Shown here piece by piece: positions 16,451 through 24,500 of a stretch of 31,168 nucleotides of DNA. Source of the stretch: DASWTL01 sp966250385 (lineage in GTDB: Bacteria > Bacteroidota > Bacteroidia > Sphingobacteriales > Sphingobacteriaceae). Within the stretch, counting starts at the first letter, position 1. Each line of letters starts with the position of its first letter. A program made the position numbers and the translations under genes. The notes below the pieces were generated by a model. It had not been told where the DNA came from. It did not search any database and saw only the letters and a program-made list of their open reading frames with translations. The stretch lies in NCBI GenBank assembly GCA_966250385.1, contig CBINHC010000021.1, positions 1 to 31,168 of the forward strand, in the 5' to 3' direction.

Positions 16451-18136
16451 ATGAATCAAGACCTTCTACCCCGATTATCCTTTAAGTTCCGCCCTGTACT
16501 GCATTTCAGGCACCTTGGACCCTTTTTTCTGATGATTGTTCTGCTTTCGGCGGCCAGCCTGCATTGCGGAAAGAAGAACCGCGGACCGCAGCCGACCCTG
16601 GACAGTACGTATATCGTTAAATACATGGAGTCGGAACCCGCTTTCCGCGATCAGATTATCTGGGCGAAAAACTTTTACCGTGAAAGAAATTTTAAACTGG
16701 GCTGGTTCAAAGACCACCGGATCCGGCCGGAAGCCCGGGAAGTCCTGCAGGTGATCAGCAAGGCCGAAGAGGAAGGTCTCGATCCTGAGGATTACCGGGT
16801 CGTCGATTTCGAGGAGCTTTTCAAGAAGCATGAAAAAGGCAGCCGGGATACAGCTGAAAGGAATGCGCTCGAACGCAAGATCGATGTGGCGTTGTCGGCT
16901 ACCTATTTCAACTGGGCATCGGATTATTACCGGGGCCTGGTGATTCCCCGGGAGAATCCGAACCTGATCGACTGGGATGTTAAACGGAATAAGATCAAGC
17001 TGCATAAAGCCCTTGCCACTATTCTGAAAGAGCGGGAAAGCAAGTACCCGTACGACCAATTCAAGCCGCTGCATGAGGAATACGCTCATCTGAAGACCGC
17101 CCTGGCCCGATACCGGAAGATCGAGGCCGCCGGAGGCTGGCCGCAGATTCCTGCCGGAACTCTGAAGCCGGGCGGTACCGGCGCGGTTGTCGCCGCCCTG
17201 AGACAGCGGATGAAGTTCTTCATGTCCGAACCCGGTACAGGCGACCGGTATGATCCCGCACTGGTGCGGGCCGTTAAGGTCTTCCAGAAGGAAAACGGCC
17301 TGAACGCGAACGGCGTCGTGGACGCCGAGACCAGGCGGCTTCTGAATGTCCCCGTCCGGGACCGCATCAACCAGATTATCATTAATATGGAGCGGTGGCG
17401 GTGGATCCCGAAAAGCTTCGAGGCCGACTATATCATGGTCAATATCCCTGAATTCAGGCTGAAGGTCGTCCAGGACAGCCAGGAGGTTATGACCATGCGG
17501 GTCATTGTCGGCAAGGAACTCAATAATACGCCGATCTTCAGCGACAAAATGGAATACGTCGTCCTCTCCCCTTACTGGAATATTCCCAAGAACATCCTGG
17601 TAAAGGAAATGCTTCCGAAAATTCAGGCGGATCCCGGCTACCTGGAACGCCTGGACATGGAAGTGATCGACGCGAATAAGAACGTCATCGATCCCTACAG
17701 CATCGACTGGTCGGCGGCTCCCGATAAGAATTTTCAATACATCGTCAGACGCAGGCCCGGACCCAGGAACGACCTCGGCGACGTCAAGTTCATCTTCCCC
17801 AACGTTGATAACATCTACCTGCATGATACGCCGAATGATGAACTGTTCAACCAGACCAAGCGGGGCTTCAGTCACGGGTGCGTACGGGTAGAAGAACCGA
17901 TCCGTCTGGCAGAATATCTGTTAAAGAACGCCAAAGGGGGCAGCTGGAGCCGCGAGAAAATCCAGGAGCAGATCCGGAGGCGGGAGGAAAAGTTCATCCC
18001 GCTGAAGGAAAAGCTGCCGGTGTACCTGGTCTATTTCACTGCCTGGGCAGATGAAAAAGGAAACGCCCATTTCCGTGATGACATCTACGGCCACGACCGG
18101 GTTCTGAAGAAGCAGTATTTCGCGCGTCTAAAATAA
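16451..18136 (+). CDS. L,D-transpeptidase (YkuD domain, YcbB/LdtD-like)
   Basis: Forms 3-3 crosslinks in peptidoglycan, or attaches proteins to it, in the periplasm. The 561 residues comprise an N-terminal hydrophobic segment (about 23-37) ending at C39 (ASLHC), a scaffold region (about 60-230), a peptidoglycan-binding domain (about 245-310, ALVRAVKVFQKENGLNANGVVD), and a YkuD catalytic domain (about 330-500). The catalytic motif is complete: HDTPND, then SHGCVRVEE with nucleophile C477. Size and domain order match E. coli LdtD. Whether C39 is lipidated is unclear, because histidine at -1 is not a normal lipobox. The ATG at 16451 is chosen for the basic N-terminus before the membrane segment. 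Its 3' end overlaps ruvB by nine bases, tail to tail. Confidence 0.92.
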   Translation: MNQDLLPRLSFKFRPVLHFRHLGPFFLMIVLLSAASLHCGKKNRGPQPTLDSTYIVKYMESEPAFRDQIIWAKNFYRERNFKLGWFKDHRIRPEAREVLQVISKAEEEGLDPEDYRVVDFEELFKKHEKGSRDTAERNALERKIDVALSATYFNWASDYYRGLVIPRENPNLIDWDVKRNKIKLHKALATILKERESKYPYDQFKPLHEEYAHLKTALARYRKIEAAGGWPQIPAGTLKPGGTGAVVAALRQRMKFFMSEPGTGDRYDPALVRAVKVFQKENGLNANGVVDAETRRLLNVPVRDRINQIIINMERWRWIPKSFEADYIMVNIPEFRLKVVQDSQEVMTMRVIVGKELNNTPIFSDKMEYVVLSPYWNIPKNILVKEMLPKIQADPGYLERLDMEVIDANKNVIDPYSIDWSAAPDKNFQYIVRRRPGPRNDLGDVKFIFPNVDNIYLHDTPNDELFNQTKRGFSHGCVRVEEPIRLAEYLLKNAKGGSWSREKIQEQIRRREEKFIPLKEKLPVYLVYFTAWADEKGNAHFRDDIYGHDRVLKKQYFARLK

Positions 18137-19153
18137 AGATCCTGTTCCGCCCGGCTTCAGCCGGCCGAGGTGTCTGAAGGCAAGTTCGGTACATTCCCGT
18201 CCGCGGGAGGTGCGCATGAGGTAGCCTTCCTGGATCAGGAACGGTTCATAGACTTCCTCGATGGTTCCTTCGTCCTCACCTACGGCGGTTGCAATGGTCT
18301 TTACCCCTACCGGCCCCCCCTTGAACTTATCGATGATGGTCAGAAGGATCTTGTTGTCCATCTCGTCCAGGCCGTGCTGGTCGACGTTCAGGGCATTCAG
18401 CGCATAATTGGCGATCTCCGTGTCGATGCTGCCGTTGCCTTTGATCTGCGCGAAGTCACGGGTCCGCCGCAGAAGTGCGTTGGCGATCCGGGGGGTTCCC
18501 CGACTCCGTCTGGCGATCTCATAGGCTCCTTCCTCGGTAATGGGCGTATGAAGAATATCGGCCGACCGGAGTACGATGGTGGTCAGCAGCTTTGCGTCGT
18601 AGTATTCCAGCCGGCTGTTGATGCCGAACCGGGCCCGCAGCGGGGCTGTCAGCAGTCCGGAGCGGGTGGTGGCGCCTACCAGCGTAAACGGGTTCAGCGA
18701 GATCTGCACGGACCTGGCATTCGGTCCGGTCTCCAGCATGATATCGATCTTGAAATCCTCCATGGCGGAATACAGGTATTCCTCCACCAGGGGACTCAGC
18801 CGGTGGATCTCATCGATGAACAGGATATCGCCCGTCTCCAGGTTGGTGAGCAGTCCGGCGAGGTCGCCGGGCTTATCGAGTACCGGACCGGAAGTGATCT
18901 TGATCCCGGAGCCCATTTCGTTGGCGATAATATGGGAAAGGGTCGTCTTTCCGAGTCCCGGGGGACCGTGCAACAGCACGTGATCCAGGGCCTCGCCCCT
19001 CAGTTTTGCCGCCTGAACGAAGATCCGCAGGTTTTCCAGGATCTTGGCCTGTCCGGTAAAGTCCTCAAACGCCTGCGGGCGCAAAACTTTCTCCAGGTCA
19101 CGTTCGGGACTTGAGAGCCTTTCCCGGCTCGGATCCAGATTTTCATTCAGCAT
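18128..19153 (-). CDS. ruvB: Holliday junction branch migration helicase RuvB
   Basis: ATP-driven motor that migrates Holliday junctions with RuvA in recombinational repair. The 341 residues match the family length (336 in E. coli). Walker A is GPPGLGKTT with K69, Walker B is ILFIDEIHRLS with D114-E115, sensor region VGATTRSGLLTAPLRARFG follows, and the C-terminal winged-helix region contains EPFLIQEGYLMRTSRGRE. The start at 19153 gives the usual N-terminus before LEKVLRPQAFEDFTGQ; an upstream ATG 14 codons earlier is less likely. It diverges from mqnC. A near-consensus -7 (TATTTTAG, 19158-19165 on the minus strand) abuts the start codon. The 3' end overlaps the convergent L,D-transpeptidase gene. 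Confidence 0.97.
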   Translation of the reverse strand: MLNENLDPSRERLSSPERDLEKVLRPQAFEDFTGQAKILENLRIFVQAAKLRGEALDHVLLHGPPGLGKTTLSHIIANEMGSGIKITSGPVLDKPGDLAGLLTNLETGDILFIDEIHRLSPLVEEYLYSAMEDFKIDIMLETGPNARSVQISLNPFTLVGATTRSGLLTAPLRARFGINSRLEYYDAKLLTTIVLRSADILHTPITEEGAYEIARRSRGTPRIANALLRRTRDFAQIKGNGSIDTEIANYALNALNVDQHGLDEMDNKILLTIIDKFKGGPVGVKTIATAVGEDEGTIEEVYEPFLIQEGYLMRTSRGRECTELAFRHLGRLKPGGTGSLF

Positions 19154-19213
19154 GCCGCTAAAATACAAAAAGCGCGCGGGATGGGAATGCTTCAACTTTC
19201 AGTTGCCAGTACG

Positions 19214-19221
19214 TATCTTTG
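19214..19221 (+). promoter_or_regulatory. -7 element of the mqnC promoter
   Basis: TATCTTTG is a perfect TAnnTTTG match. It ends five bases before the mqnC ATG, so transcription would begin at or within a base or two of the start codon, implying a leaderless mRNA. No clear TTTG lies 18-20 bases upstream; TTCA at 19191 is the nearest. Confidence 0.6.
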
Positions 19222-19226
19222 CAGCG

Positions 19227-20348
19227 ATGAACGTTGCAGATCTGTTATCCCGGGCACTACAATTTGACTTCCTTACCCAGGAAGAAGGAGTTTTCCTTTA
19301 CCACCATGCGGCAACCGCCGAGCTGATGTACACAGCCAACGAGCTGCGAAAAAAACAGGTTCCGCACGGGAAGGTGACCTGGCAGATCGACCGGAACGTC
19401 AACACCACCAACGTCTGCATCGCCAACTGCAAATTCTGTAATTTCTTCAGAAGACCGGGGCATGCCGAAAGTTACATCACCGATATCGAAACCTATAAGC
19501 AGAAGATCGAGGAAACGTTCCGGTACGGCGGTGACCAGCTGCTCCTGCAGGGCGGACATCATCCCGACCTCGGACTGCAGTTCTATGCCGACCTGTTCAA
19601 AAAACTGAAGGAACTCTATCCGTCGCTTAAACTGCACTCCCTGGGCCCCCCGGAAATTGCGCATATTGCCAAACTGGAAGGGATGAGCCATTACGATGTG
19701 CTGTCTGCGCTCCAGCAGGCCGGCCTTGATTCGCTTCCGGGCGCCGGCGCGGAGATCCTGAACGACCGGGTGCGCAGGCTGATCTCCAAGGGAAAATGCG
19801 GCGGACAGGAATGGCTGGACATCATGCGGGCCGCCCATCAGCTGAACCTGCCGACCTCCGCCACCATGATGTTCGGGCATGTCGAGACCATCGCTGAGCG
19901 CTTCGAACACCTCGTGTGGATCCGTTCGGTCCAGGCTGAGAAACCGGAGGGCCACTATGGATTCACCGCCTTTATTCCCTGGCCATTCCAGGATGACGGA
20001 ACGCTCCTGCGCCGCGTACGGGGTATCACCAATCAGGTCTCCGGCGACGAATACATCCGGATGATCGCGCTTTCCCGCATCATGCTTCCGAACATCCGGA
20101 ATATCCAGGCATCCTGGCTGACGGTCGGAAAAGCCGTTGCGCAGATCTGCCTGCACGGCGGAGCGAACGATTTCGGGTCCATCATGATCGAGGAGAATGT
20201 CGTATCAGCCGCCGGGGCGCCGCACCGGTTTACGTCCCGGTCCATCCAGGATGCGATCCGCGAGGCGGGATTCGAGCCGCAGCTCAGAACCCAGAAATAC
20301 GAGTTCCGGGAGCTCCCCGAGATGCAGGAACAGGTGATCAATTACTGA
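19227..20348 (+). CDS. mqnC: Cyclic dehypoxanthine futalosine synthase (radical SAM)
   Basis: Radical S-adenosylmethionine enzyme of the futalosine route to menaquinone, cyclising dehypoxanthine futalosine. The 373 residues carry the cluster motif CxxxCxxC as C64-IAN-C68-KF-C71 in TTNVCIANCKFCNFF. Diagnostic MqnC-like blocks follow: LLLQGGHHPDLGLQFY, SLGPPEIAHIA and GLDSLPGAGAEIL. The C-terminal part with SWLTVGKAVAQICLHGGANDFG also fits the family. MqnE is the main alternative, but the LLLQGGHHPDLGLQFY and SLGPPEI segments favour MqnC. The ATG at 19227 gives a family-typical N-terminus. It diverges from ruvB, and no other menaquinone gene is in the window. The 145 bp to the next gene hold only a weak hairpin. 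Confidence 0.88.
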   Translation: MNVADLLSRALQFDFLTQEEGVFLYHHAATAELMYTANELRKKQVPHGKVTWQIDRNVNTTNVCIANCKFCNFFRRPGHAESYITDIETYKQKIEETFRYGGDQLLLQGGHHPDLGLQFYADLFKKLKELYPSLKLHSLGPPEIAHIAKLEGMSHYDVLSALQQAGLDSLPGAGAEILNDRVRRLISKGKCGGQEWLDIMRAAHQLNLPTSATMMFGHVETIAERFEHLVWIRSVQAEKPEGHYGFTAFIPWPFQDDGTLLRRVRGITNQVSGDEYIRMIALSRIMLPNIRNIQASWLTVGKAVAQICLHGGANDFGSIMIEENVVSAAGAPHRFTSRSIQDAIREAGFEPQLRTQKYEFRELPEMQEQVINY

Positions 20349-20493
20349 TGCCTGACTCACCGGAGAACAGGTCGCGGATCGCAGGTATTTACCACAGGCC
20401 ATGATCTGCTCCGATTCCAGGTGGGATGGAGTTCACCACTCCAAATTCTTTTCCCGCCAGGAAAAATTTCCAGGATTTTAAGTATTTTCCGCA

Positions 20494-21267
20494 ATGACAT
20501 TATCTGCCCTTATAGTTGACGACGAGGAGTTCAGCCGGCAGTCTTTATTCTATCTCCTGGAAGAAAACTGTTCCAATGTAAAAGTAAGCGGGATCGCCGG
20601 TTCGGTCGCCGAGGCCAGAAACTTTCTGAACGGCTCGCCGGTCGACCTGATCTTTCTCGACATTGCCATGCCCAAGGAAAACGGCTTTGAACTGCTGCCC
20701 CATATTTCCCGCGACAACTCGGCTGTTATTTTCATCACGGCCTATGACCAGTACGCCCTGCGCGCACTGAAAGCCAGTGCCGTGGACTATCTCCTGAAGC
20801 CCATTGATATCGATGAGCTTAAAATTGCGGTATCCAAGGCTACCGAATGGAAGAAGGCGTATAAGCCGAAAGACAGGAAGCATCAGCCCGCCCTGAACGT
20901 TCTGCAGGACAACCTGGGCCGGACACAGCATATGAAGCTGACCATCCAGCACTCCCAGGGCTTTCATATCGTGGAAGTCCAGGACATCGTCTATATCGAG
21001 GCTGACAGTAACTATTCGATGCTGTATCTGAAAAATGACGACGTGATCGTGGCCACCAAATCGCTCAAGGAATTCGAGGAGATCCTTCAGCTCAGCTATT
21101 TTGTCCGGATTCACAAATCGATCATCCTGAACCTGAACTACCTGAAAAACTATTCAAACGCCAACGGTCTTTGTGTAAAACTGAACAACGACAAGGAGCT
21201 TCCGGTCTCGCGGCGGCGGTACGGGGACTTCCTGGAACGGCTCCAGAATTATTTCAAGAAACAATAA
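20494..21267 (+). CDS. LytTR-family response regulator
   Basis: A 257-residue cytoplasmic transcription regulator. The receiver domain (about 4-120) has the acidic pocket D9-D10, phosphoacceptor D56 (LIFLDIAMP), T82 (FITAYD) and K102 (LLKPID). The LytTR DNA-binding domain (about 145-250) shows IVEVQDIVYIEADSNYSMLYL, then FVRIHKSIILNLNYL and LPVSRRRYGDFLERL. Such regulators bind pairs of about 9-bp direct repeats. The cognate kinase gene begins two bases after this stop codon. A matching repeat pair lies just after the kinase gene at 24212-24245, a likely target. The ATG at 20494 is preceded by TATTTTCC, a weak -7 resemblance. Confidence 0.95.
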   Translation: MTLSALIVDDEEFSRQSLFYLLEENCSNVKVSGIAGSVAEARNFLNGSPVDLIFLDIAMPKENGFELLPHISRDNSAVIFITAYDQYALRALKASAVDYLLKPIDIDELKIAVSKATEWKKAYKPKDRKHQPALNVLQDNLGRTQHMKLTIQHSQGFHIVEVQDIVYIEADSNYSMLYLKNDDVIVATKSLKEFEEILQLSYFVRIHKSIILNLNYLKNYSNANGLCVKLNNDKELPVSRRRYGDFLERLQNYFKKQ

Positions 21268-21269
21268 AC

Positions 21270-24212
21270 GTGCGCCTGTCCGAACCTTTTTACAAATGCT
21301 GTTTTTGCCTGCTTTTCCTGGTTGCCCACGTACTGTCTGCCGCCGGACAAACCCTTAATTTCAAGCAGCTCACCGTCAATGACGGCCTGCTCAGTTCTAC
21401 CATTTACTTTACCTACCAGGACAGCCGGGGCTTCATGTGGTTCGCCACCGAGTCCGGCATAAACCGGTATGACGGATCCAGGTTCGAATCCTTTTCCATC
21501 GAAGACGGCCTTTCCGACAATGAGGTGCTCTGGATCCAGGAAGACTCCCAGGGCCGGATCTGGTTTCTCACGCTGAACGGGCAGCTGTGTTATTATTTCC
21601 AGAACCGGTTCTACAATCCCTCCAACAGCGAACTGCTGAGAAAAGCCAGCCCCAAAGCGAGTTTGATCTCGTTCTTCGAGGACTCCAAAAAGCGGATCTG
21701 GCTCTGCACCACGCAGCAGGAGATCGTACTGATCGGGAAGAACTTCGTGCAGTTCTACAAGCTGCCCGGGAAATACCTGCTGGCAAACAGCTTCGTGACC
21801 GAGGACCATACCGGAAAGATCTGGATACTTAATGACCGGAACGCCTTCAGCGTAGCCGGGAAAAAGCTCATCCAGGAGAGGATCGATGACTACCCGGTCT
21901 CCCCCAAATCTTTCTATACCGACCGCGCATCGGGACAGACGCTCTTCATCTCAGCCAGGGGCCTGGTCGAATTCATCAACGGCCGTACGCGGCTCGTCCA
22001 TCCGCTGGAGCCTGCCATTATCAAGCAGGGGCTGGGGCACTTTTTCATCGATGACGACAACAGTATCTGGGTAAGTACCATGGGAAACGGAATTTCCCGG
22101 TTCAATAGAAAGCGTAAAACCAATAATTACCTTCCCGGGCGGTACGTCTCGCATACCATCAAGGACCGCTCCGGAAATATCTGGATCTCCACGATCGGCG
22201 ACGGCGTGTATTTCCTGTCCGAAAACACGAAGAATATTGTCCAGTACACCGAACGGTTCGGACTGACCGACGCGGCGGTTCACAGCATTGCACGCGACCG
22301 GAACGGACAATTCTGGCTGGGCCTCCGTAATGGCGGCGTCAATCTCCTTCAGGGATCAGTCAGATCATTCAGAGATCTCCGCATCACGGCCAACCCCTAT
22401 AATCCCATCAAGATCCTGACCCCGGATTCGGCCAGGCGCTCCATGTGGTTCGCCACGAACAATTCCCTTGGTGAGATCCGGCAGGATCTTTCCGCATCGA
22501 GGTACCTCCGGGAAACGGACAATGAGATCTTTGCCATGAAATCATTCAGCCTGAGCGGCGACGGACAGCTGGCGTTCGCGCTGGCATCCGGCGTTTACGT
22601 GCTGCCGGACAAGAACGGACCACTCGTCTTCCAGGCGGGGAAAGACCTGCCGGGCCGGCAGAAATACTTTCCGCTACGCGCCTTTACGGTGTTCTTCGAT
22701 TCGTCGAATACCCTGTGGTTCTCCAACATCAAGGGGCTCTTCAAATACCGGAACGATACACTGACGGATTGCAGCACGATCTCCCCGGTGCTGACCAAAC
22801 GGGTCACGGACATCAGGGAGCTTCCCGACGGGACCATGGCGTTTTCGACCTACGGATACGGGATCCTGCTCGTCCGGGATCGCAGGATCCTGCACCACTT
22901 TACGGCCAGGAAGGGTTTGGCGAGCAACATCGTGACCCGGCTGAAGGTCCGCAACGGCTTCCTGTGGGCCGGAACGAACAAGGGGGTCAGCAAGATCCGT
23001 CTGGAAGGCAGCCGATACCATATTGACAACTATCAGACTGAGGAAGGCCTGCTTTCCAACGAGGTCAATGACATCTTCATCGACGCGGAGGATATCTACG
23101 CGGGCACCAACGCCGGCCTGACCGTCCTGACAGATGATGCGCATCTTCCCGATTCGGTGCCTCCTCCGCTCTTCCTGACCGGTCTTCGGATCGGTGGCCG
23201 GCTGGTCACCGACACCTCCGGGCTGAAGCTCAAGCACCATGAGAACAGCCTGAGCGTGAACTTTACGGCGATCAACTACAACTCAGCCAACAAGATCAGC
23301 TACCGGTACAAACTCCGCCCGAATGATCCGTTCATCCAGATCAGCAACAGCAGCATTGACTTCGGGTCGCTGGAACCCGGAGACTATAAGCTGGAGATCC
23401 AGGCCAGAAGCGAGGACAGCGTCTGGAGCAAACCCATTGTCCTGAGGTTCATGGTCTTTCCTCCGTTTTGGAGGAGTCTGTCCTTTATCGTCCTGACGAC
23501 GCTGCTGGTAGCCTTCCTGGTCCTCCGGGGATTCCGGTCCTATATCAAGGCACAGCGAATGCATGAGGAAGAGGAACTCCTGGTCCAGAACAAGATCATC
23601 GCCCTGGAGCAGCAGGCGCTGCAGGCCATGATGAATCCGCACTTCGTCTTTAACGTGATGAACTCGATCCAGCATTTCATCAATACCCGGAACGATCTGG
23701 CAGCCAATAAGGTCCTCACGGGCTTTGCACGGCTTATCCGGACCAATATGGAGGTGTGCACGAAAAGCTTCATTACGCTGGAGGAGGAGATCGAATACCT
23801 TAAACTGTACCTCTCCCTGGAATCGCTGCGCTTCGGCGAACGGCTGAGCTATTCCATCGAGACGGACGAAGGGATCGATACGGAAGACGTCTTCCTGCCC
23901 TCCATGCTCCTCCAGCCTTTTGTGGAGAATGCGATCTGGCATGGCATTATGCCCATGGAGGCGGGCGGGAATATTGGAATCCACTTCACCCGGACCGATG
24001 AGGATAGCATTGTGATCGACATCATTGACAACGGTATCGGGGTGCTTAACGGCCAGAAAAACAAGAGCAACGGCCATGTCAGCCGGGGAATGCAGCTGAC
24101 CAACGACAGGATCAGGCTACTCAACAAAACCCTGAAAAAGCCCATTACCCTGAATGTGGAACAAATGGGCGACACCGGAACCCGCGTCAATTTCATTATT
24201 CCGCTTGTTTAA
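21270..24212 (+). CDS. Sensor histidine kinase with Reg_prop propeller, Y_Y_Y and LytS-type kinase domains
   Basis: Membrane sensor of 980 residues. It has a signal peptide (about 1-26, LLFLVAHVLSAAG). A periplasmic seven-bladed-propeller type sensor made of Reg_prop repeats follows (about 30-630; e.g. DGLLSSTIYFTYQDSRGFMW, DRSGNIWISTIGDGVYFLS, NGFLWAGTNKGVSKI). Then come a Y_Y_Y domain (about 650-725), one transmembrane helix (about 733-755), a short coiled coil and a His_kinase domain. The phosphoacceptor is H791 in MMNPHFVFNVMNS, the N-box has N887 (PFVENAIWHG) and the G-box is DIIDNGIGV. The GTG at 21270 is chosen because it puts the signal peptide at the N-terminus and follows the regulator stop by two bases; an upstream ATG would overlap the regulator by 97 bases. 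Ligand unknown. Confidence 0.93.
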   Translation: MRLSEPFYKCCFCLLFLVAHVLSAAGQTLNFKQLTVNDGLLSSTIYFTYQDSRGFMWFATESGINRYDGSRFESFSIEDGLSDNEVLWIQEDSQGRIWFLTLNGQLCYYFQNRFYNPSNSELLRKASPKASLISFFEDSKKRIWLCTTQQEIVLIGKNFVQFYKLPGKYLLANSFVTEDHTGKIWILNDRNAFSVAGKKLIQERIDDYPVSPKSFYTDRASGQTLFISARGLVEFINGRTRLVHPLEPAIIKQGLGHFFIDDDNSIWVSTMGNGISRFNRKRKTNNYLPGRYVSHTIKDRSGNIWISTIGDGVYFLSENTKNIVQYTERFGLTDAAVHSIARDRNGQFWLGLRNGGVNLLQGSVRSFRDLRITANPYNPIKILTPDSARRSMWFATNNSLGEIRQDLSASRYLRETDNEIFAMKSFSLSGDGQLAFALASGVYVLPDKNGPLVFQAGKDLPGRQKYFPLRAFTVFFDSSNTLWFSNIKGLFKYRNDTLTDCSTISPVLTKRVTDIRELPDGTMAFSTYGYGILLVRDRRILHHFTARKGLASNIVTRLKVRNGFLWAGTNKGVSKIRLEGSRYHIDNYQTEEGLLSNEVNDIFIDAEDIYAGTNAGLTVLTDDAHLPDSVPPPLFLTGLRIGGRLVTDTSGLKLKHHENSLSVNFTAINYNSANKISYRYKLRPNDPFIQISNSSIDFGSLEPGDYKLEIQARSEDSVWSKPIVLRFMVFPPFWRSLSFIVLTTLLVAFLVLRGFRSYIKAQRMHEEEELLVQNKIIALEQQALQAMMNPHFVFNVMNSIQHFINTRNDLAANKVLTGFARLIRTNMEVCTKSFITLEEEIEYLKLYLSLESLRFGERLSYSIETDEGIDTEDVFLPSMLLQPFVENAIWHGIMPMEAGGNIGIHFTRTDEDSIVIDIIDNGIGVLNGQKNKSNGHVSRGMQLTNDRIRLLNKTLKKPITLNVEQMGDTGTRVNFIIPLV

Positions 24213-24245
24213 CCGTTTACTCAAAAGTTGATACCGTTCACTCAA
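24212..24245 (+). promoter_or_regulatory. Candidate LytTR operator: two direct repeats with 21-bp period
   Basis: ACCGTTTACTCAA (24212-24224) and ACCGTTCACTCAA (24233-24245) agree at 12 of 13 positions and are exactly 21 bp apart, two helical turns. Known LytTR sites (AgrA, VirR) are paired direct repeats with a GTT core at this periodicity. The first repeat begins on the last base of the kinase stop codon. A partial third copy, GCCGTTCTT, occurs at 24258 out of register. A perfect -7 element lies 28 bp downstream. The cognate regulator is presumably the LytTR protein encoded at 20494-21267. Confidence 0.65.
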
Positions 24246-24273
24246 TAAATTTAGGGCGCCGTTCTTTTCGGAC

Positions 24274-24281
24274 TACATTTG
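24274..24281 (+). promoter_or_regulatory. -7 element downstream of the LytTR repeats
   Basis: TACATTTG is a perfect TAnnTTTG match. The -33 position (about 24252) reads TAGG rather than TTTG, as expected if the promoter depends on an activator bound at the upstream repeats. The start would fall near 24287. Confidence 0.6.
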
Positions 24282-24309
24282 TTCAACAAAAGATCGCAGG
24301 CGTAACGGT

Positions 24310-24381
24310 ATGCAGAGGTACATAAGATTTGTTTTCGGCTTTATACTTTTTCTTTATCAGCGGGGTATAAAATATAGTTAG
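24310..24381 (+). CDS. Possible 23-aa hydrophobic micropeptide
   Basis: An ATG ORF of 23 codons lies within the short promoter-terminator unit. The product has a basic N-terminus (MQRYIR), a hydrophobic core of about ten residues (FVFGFILFLY) and a basic C-terminus (QRGIKYS), the pattern of a membrane-active or membrane-inserted small peptide. No Shine-Dalgarno is seen, which is not decisive in Bacteroidota. An ORF this short can arise by chance in AT-rich DNA. The call rests on its position about 23 bases after the inferred transcription start and on the LytTR context. Confidence 0.3.
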   Translation: MQRYIRFVFGFILFLYQRGIKYS

Positions 24382-24416
24382 AAAAAAAGAGTTAATGATT
24401 ATATAGGTGTGTGTTT

Positions 24417-24458
24417 AAAGCGGACGAAGCATCCCCAAAAGCTTCTCCGCTTTTTTTT
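24417..24458 (+). terminator. Intrinsic terminator between the LytTR repeats and scpB
   Basis: AAAGCGGACGAAGC pairs with GCTTCTCCGCTTT with one bulge around a 10-base loop (ATCCCCAAAA), followed by a run of eight Ts. It is too far (over 200 bp) from the kinase stop codon to be a simple operon end, and it separates that region from the scpB promoter. Confidence 0.85.
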
Positions 24459-24500
24459 GCCCTTTTTTTTGGGTACCGGCACCTATTTTCCCGCTCCCGG

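Larger units (their letters stand above)
24287..24460 (+). ncRNA. Candidate LytTR-controlled small RNA (about 170 nt)
   Basis: The stretch between the inferred transcription start and an intrinsic terminator contains no ORF longer than 23 codons, although it is clearly framed by promoter and terminator signals. It can form a 7-bp hairpin TTTATAC/GTATAAA (24340-24346 with 24365-24371) besides the terminator stem. It matches no RNA family I recognise. LytTR regulators that drive a regulatory RNA are known (AgrA with RNAIII, VirR with VR-RNA), which makes the reading plausible but not proven. It could instead be the mRNA of the small peptide at 24310. Confidence 0.42.

Noticed and set aside
16475..17875. 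Long open frame antisense to the L,D-transpeptidase gene (466 codons, minus strand).
   Set aside because: It mirrors the codon pattern of a well-supported gene with intact catalytic motifs, and its translation shows no recognisable domain. It is a GC-codon shadow frame.
18170..19114. Long plus-strand frame across ruvB (314 codons); similar frames oppose mqnC, prmA/tpiA and mpl.
   Set aside because: The opposite strands encode unmistakable family proteins. The antisense translations lack family motifs.
20427..20443. Hairpin TGGAGT/ACTCCA after mqnC as a terminator.
   Set aside because: Only six base pairs with no proper T-tract; too weak to call.
24258..24266. Third LytTR half-site GCCGTTCTT.
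   Set aside because: It is 25 bp from the second repeat rather than 21 and matches only the GTT core, so it is noted only as a partial copy.
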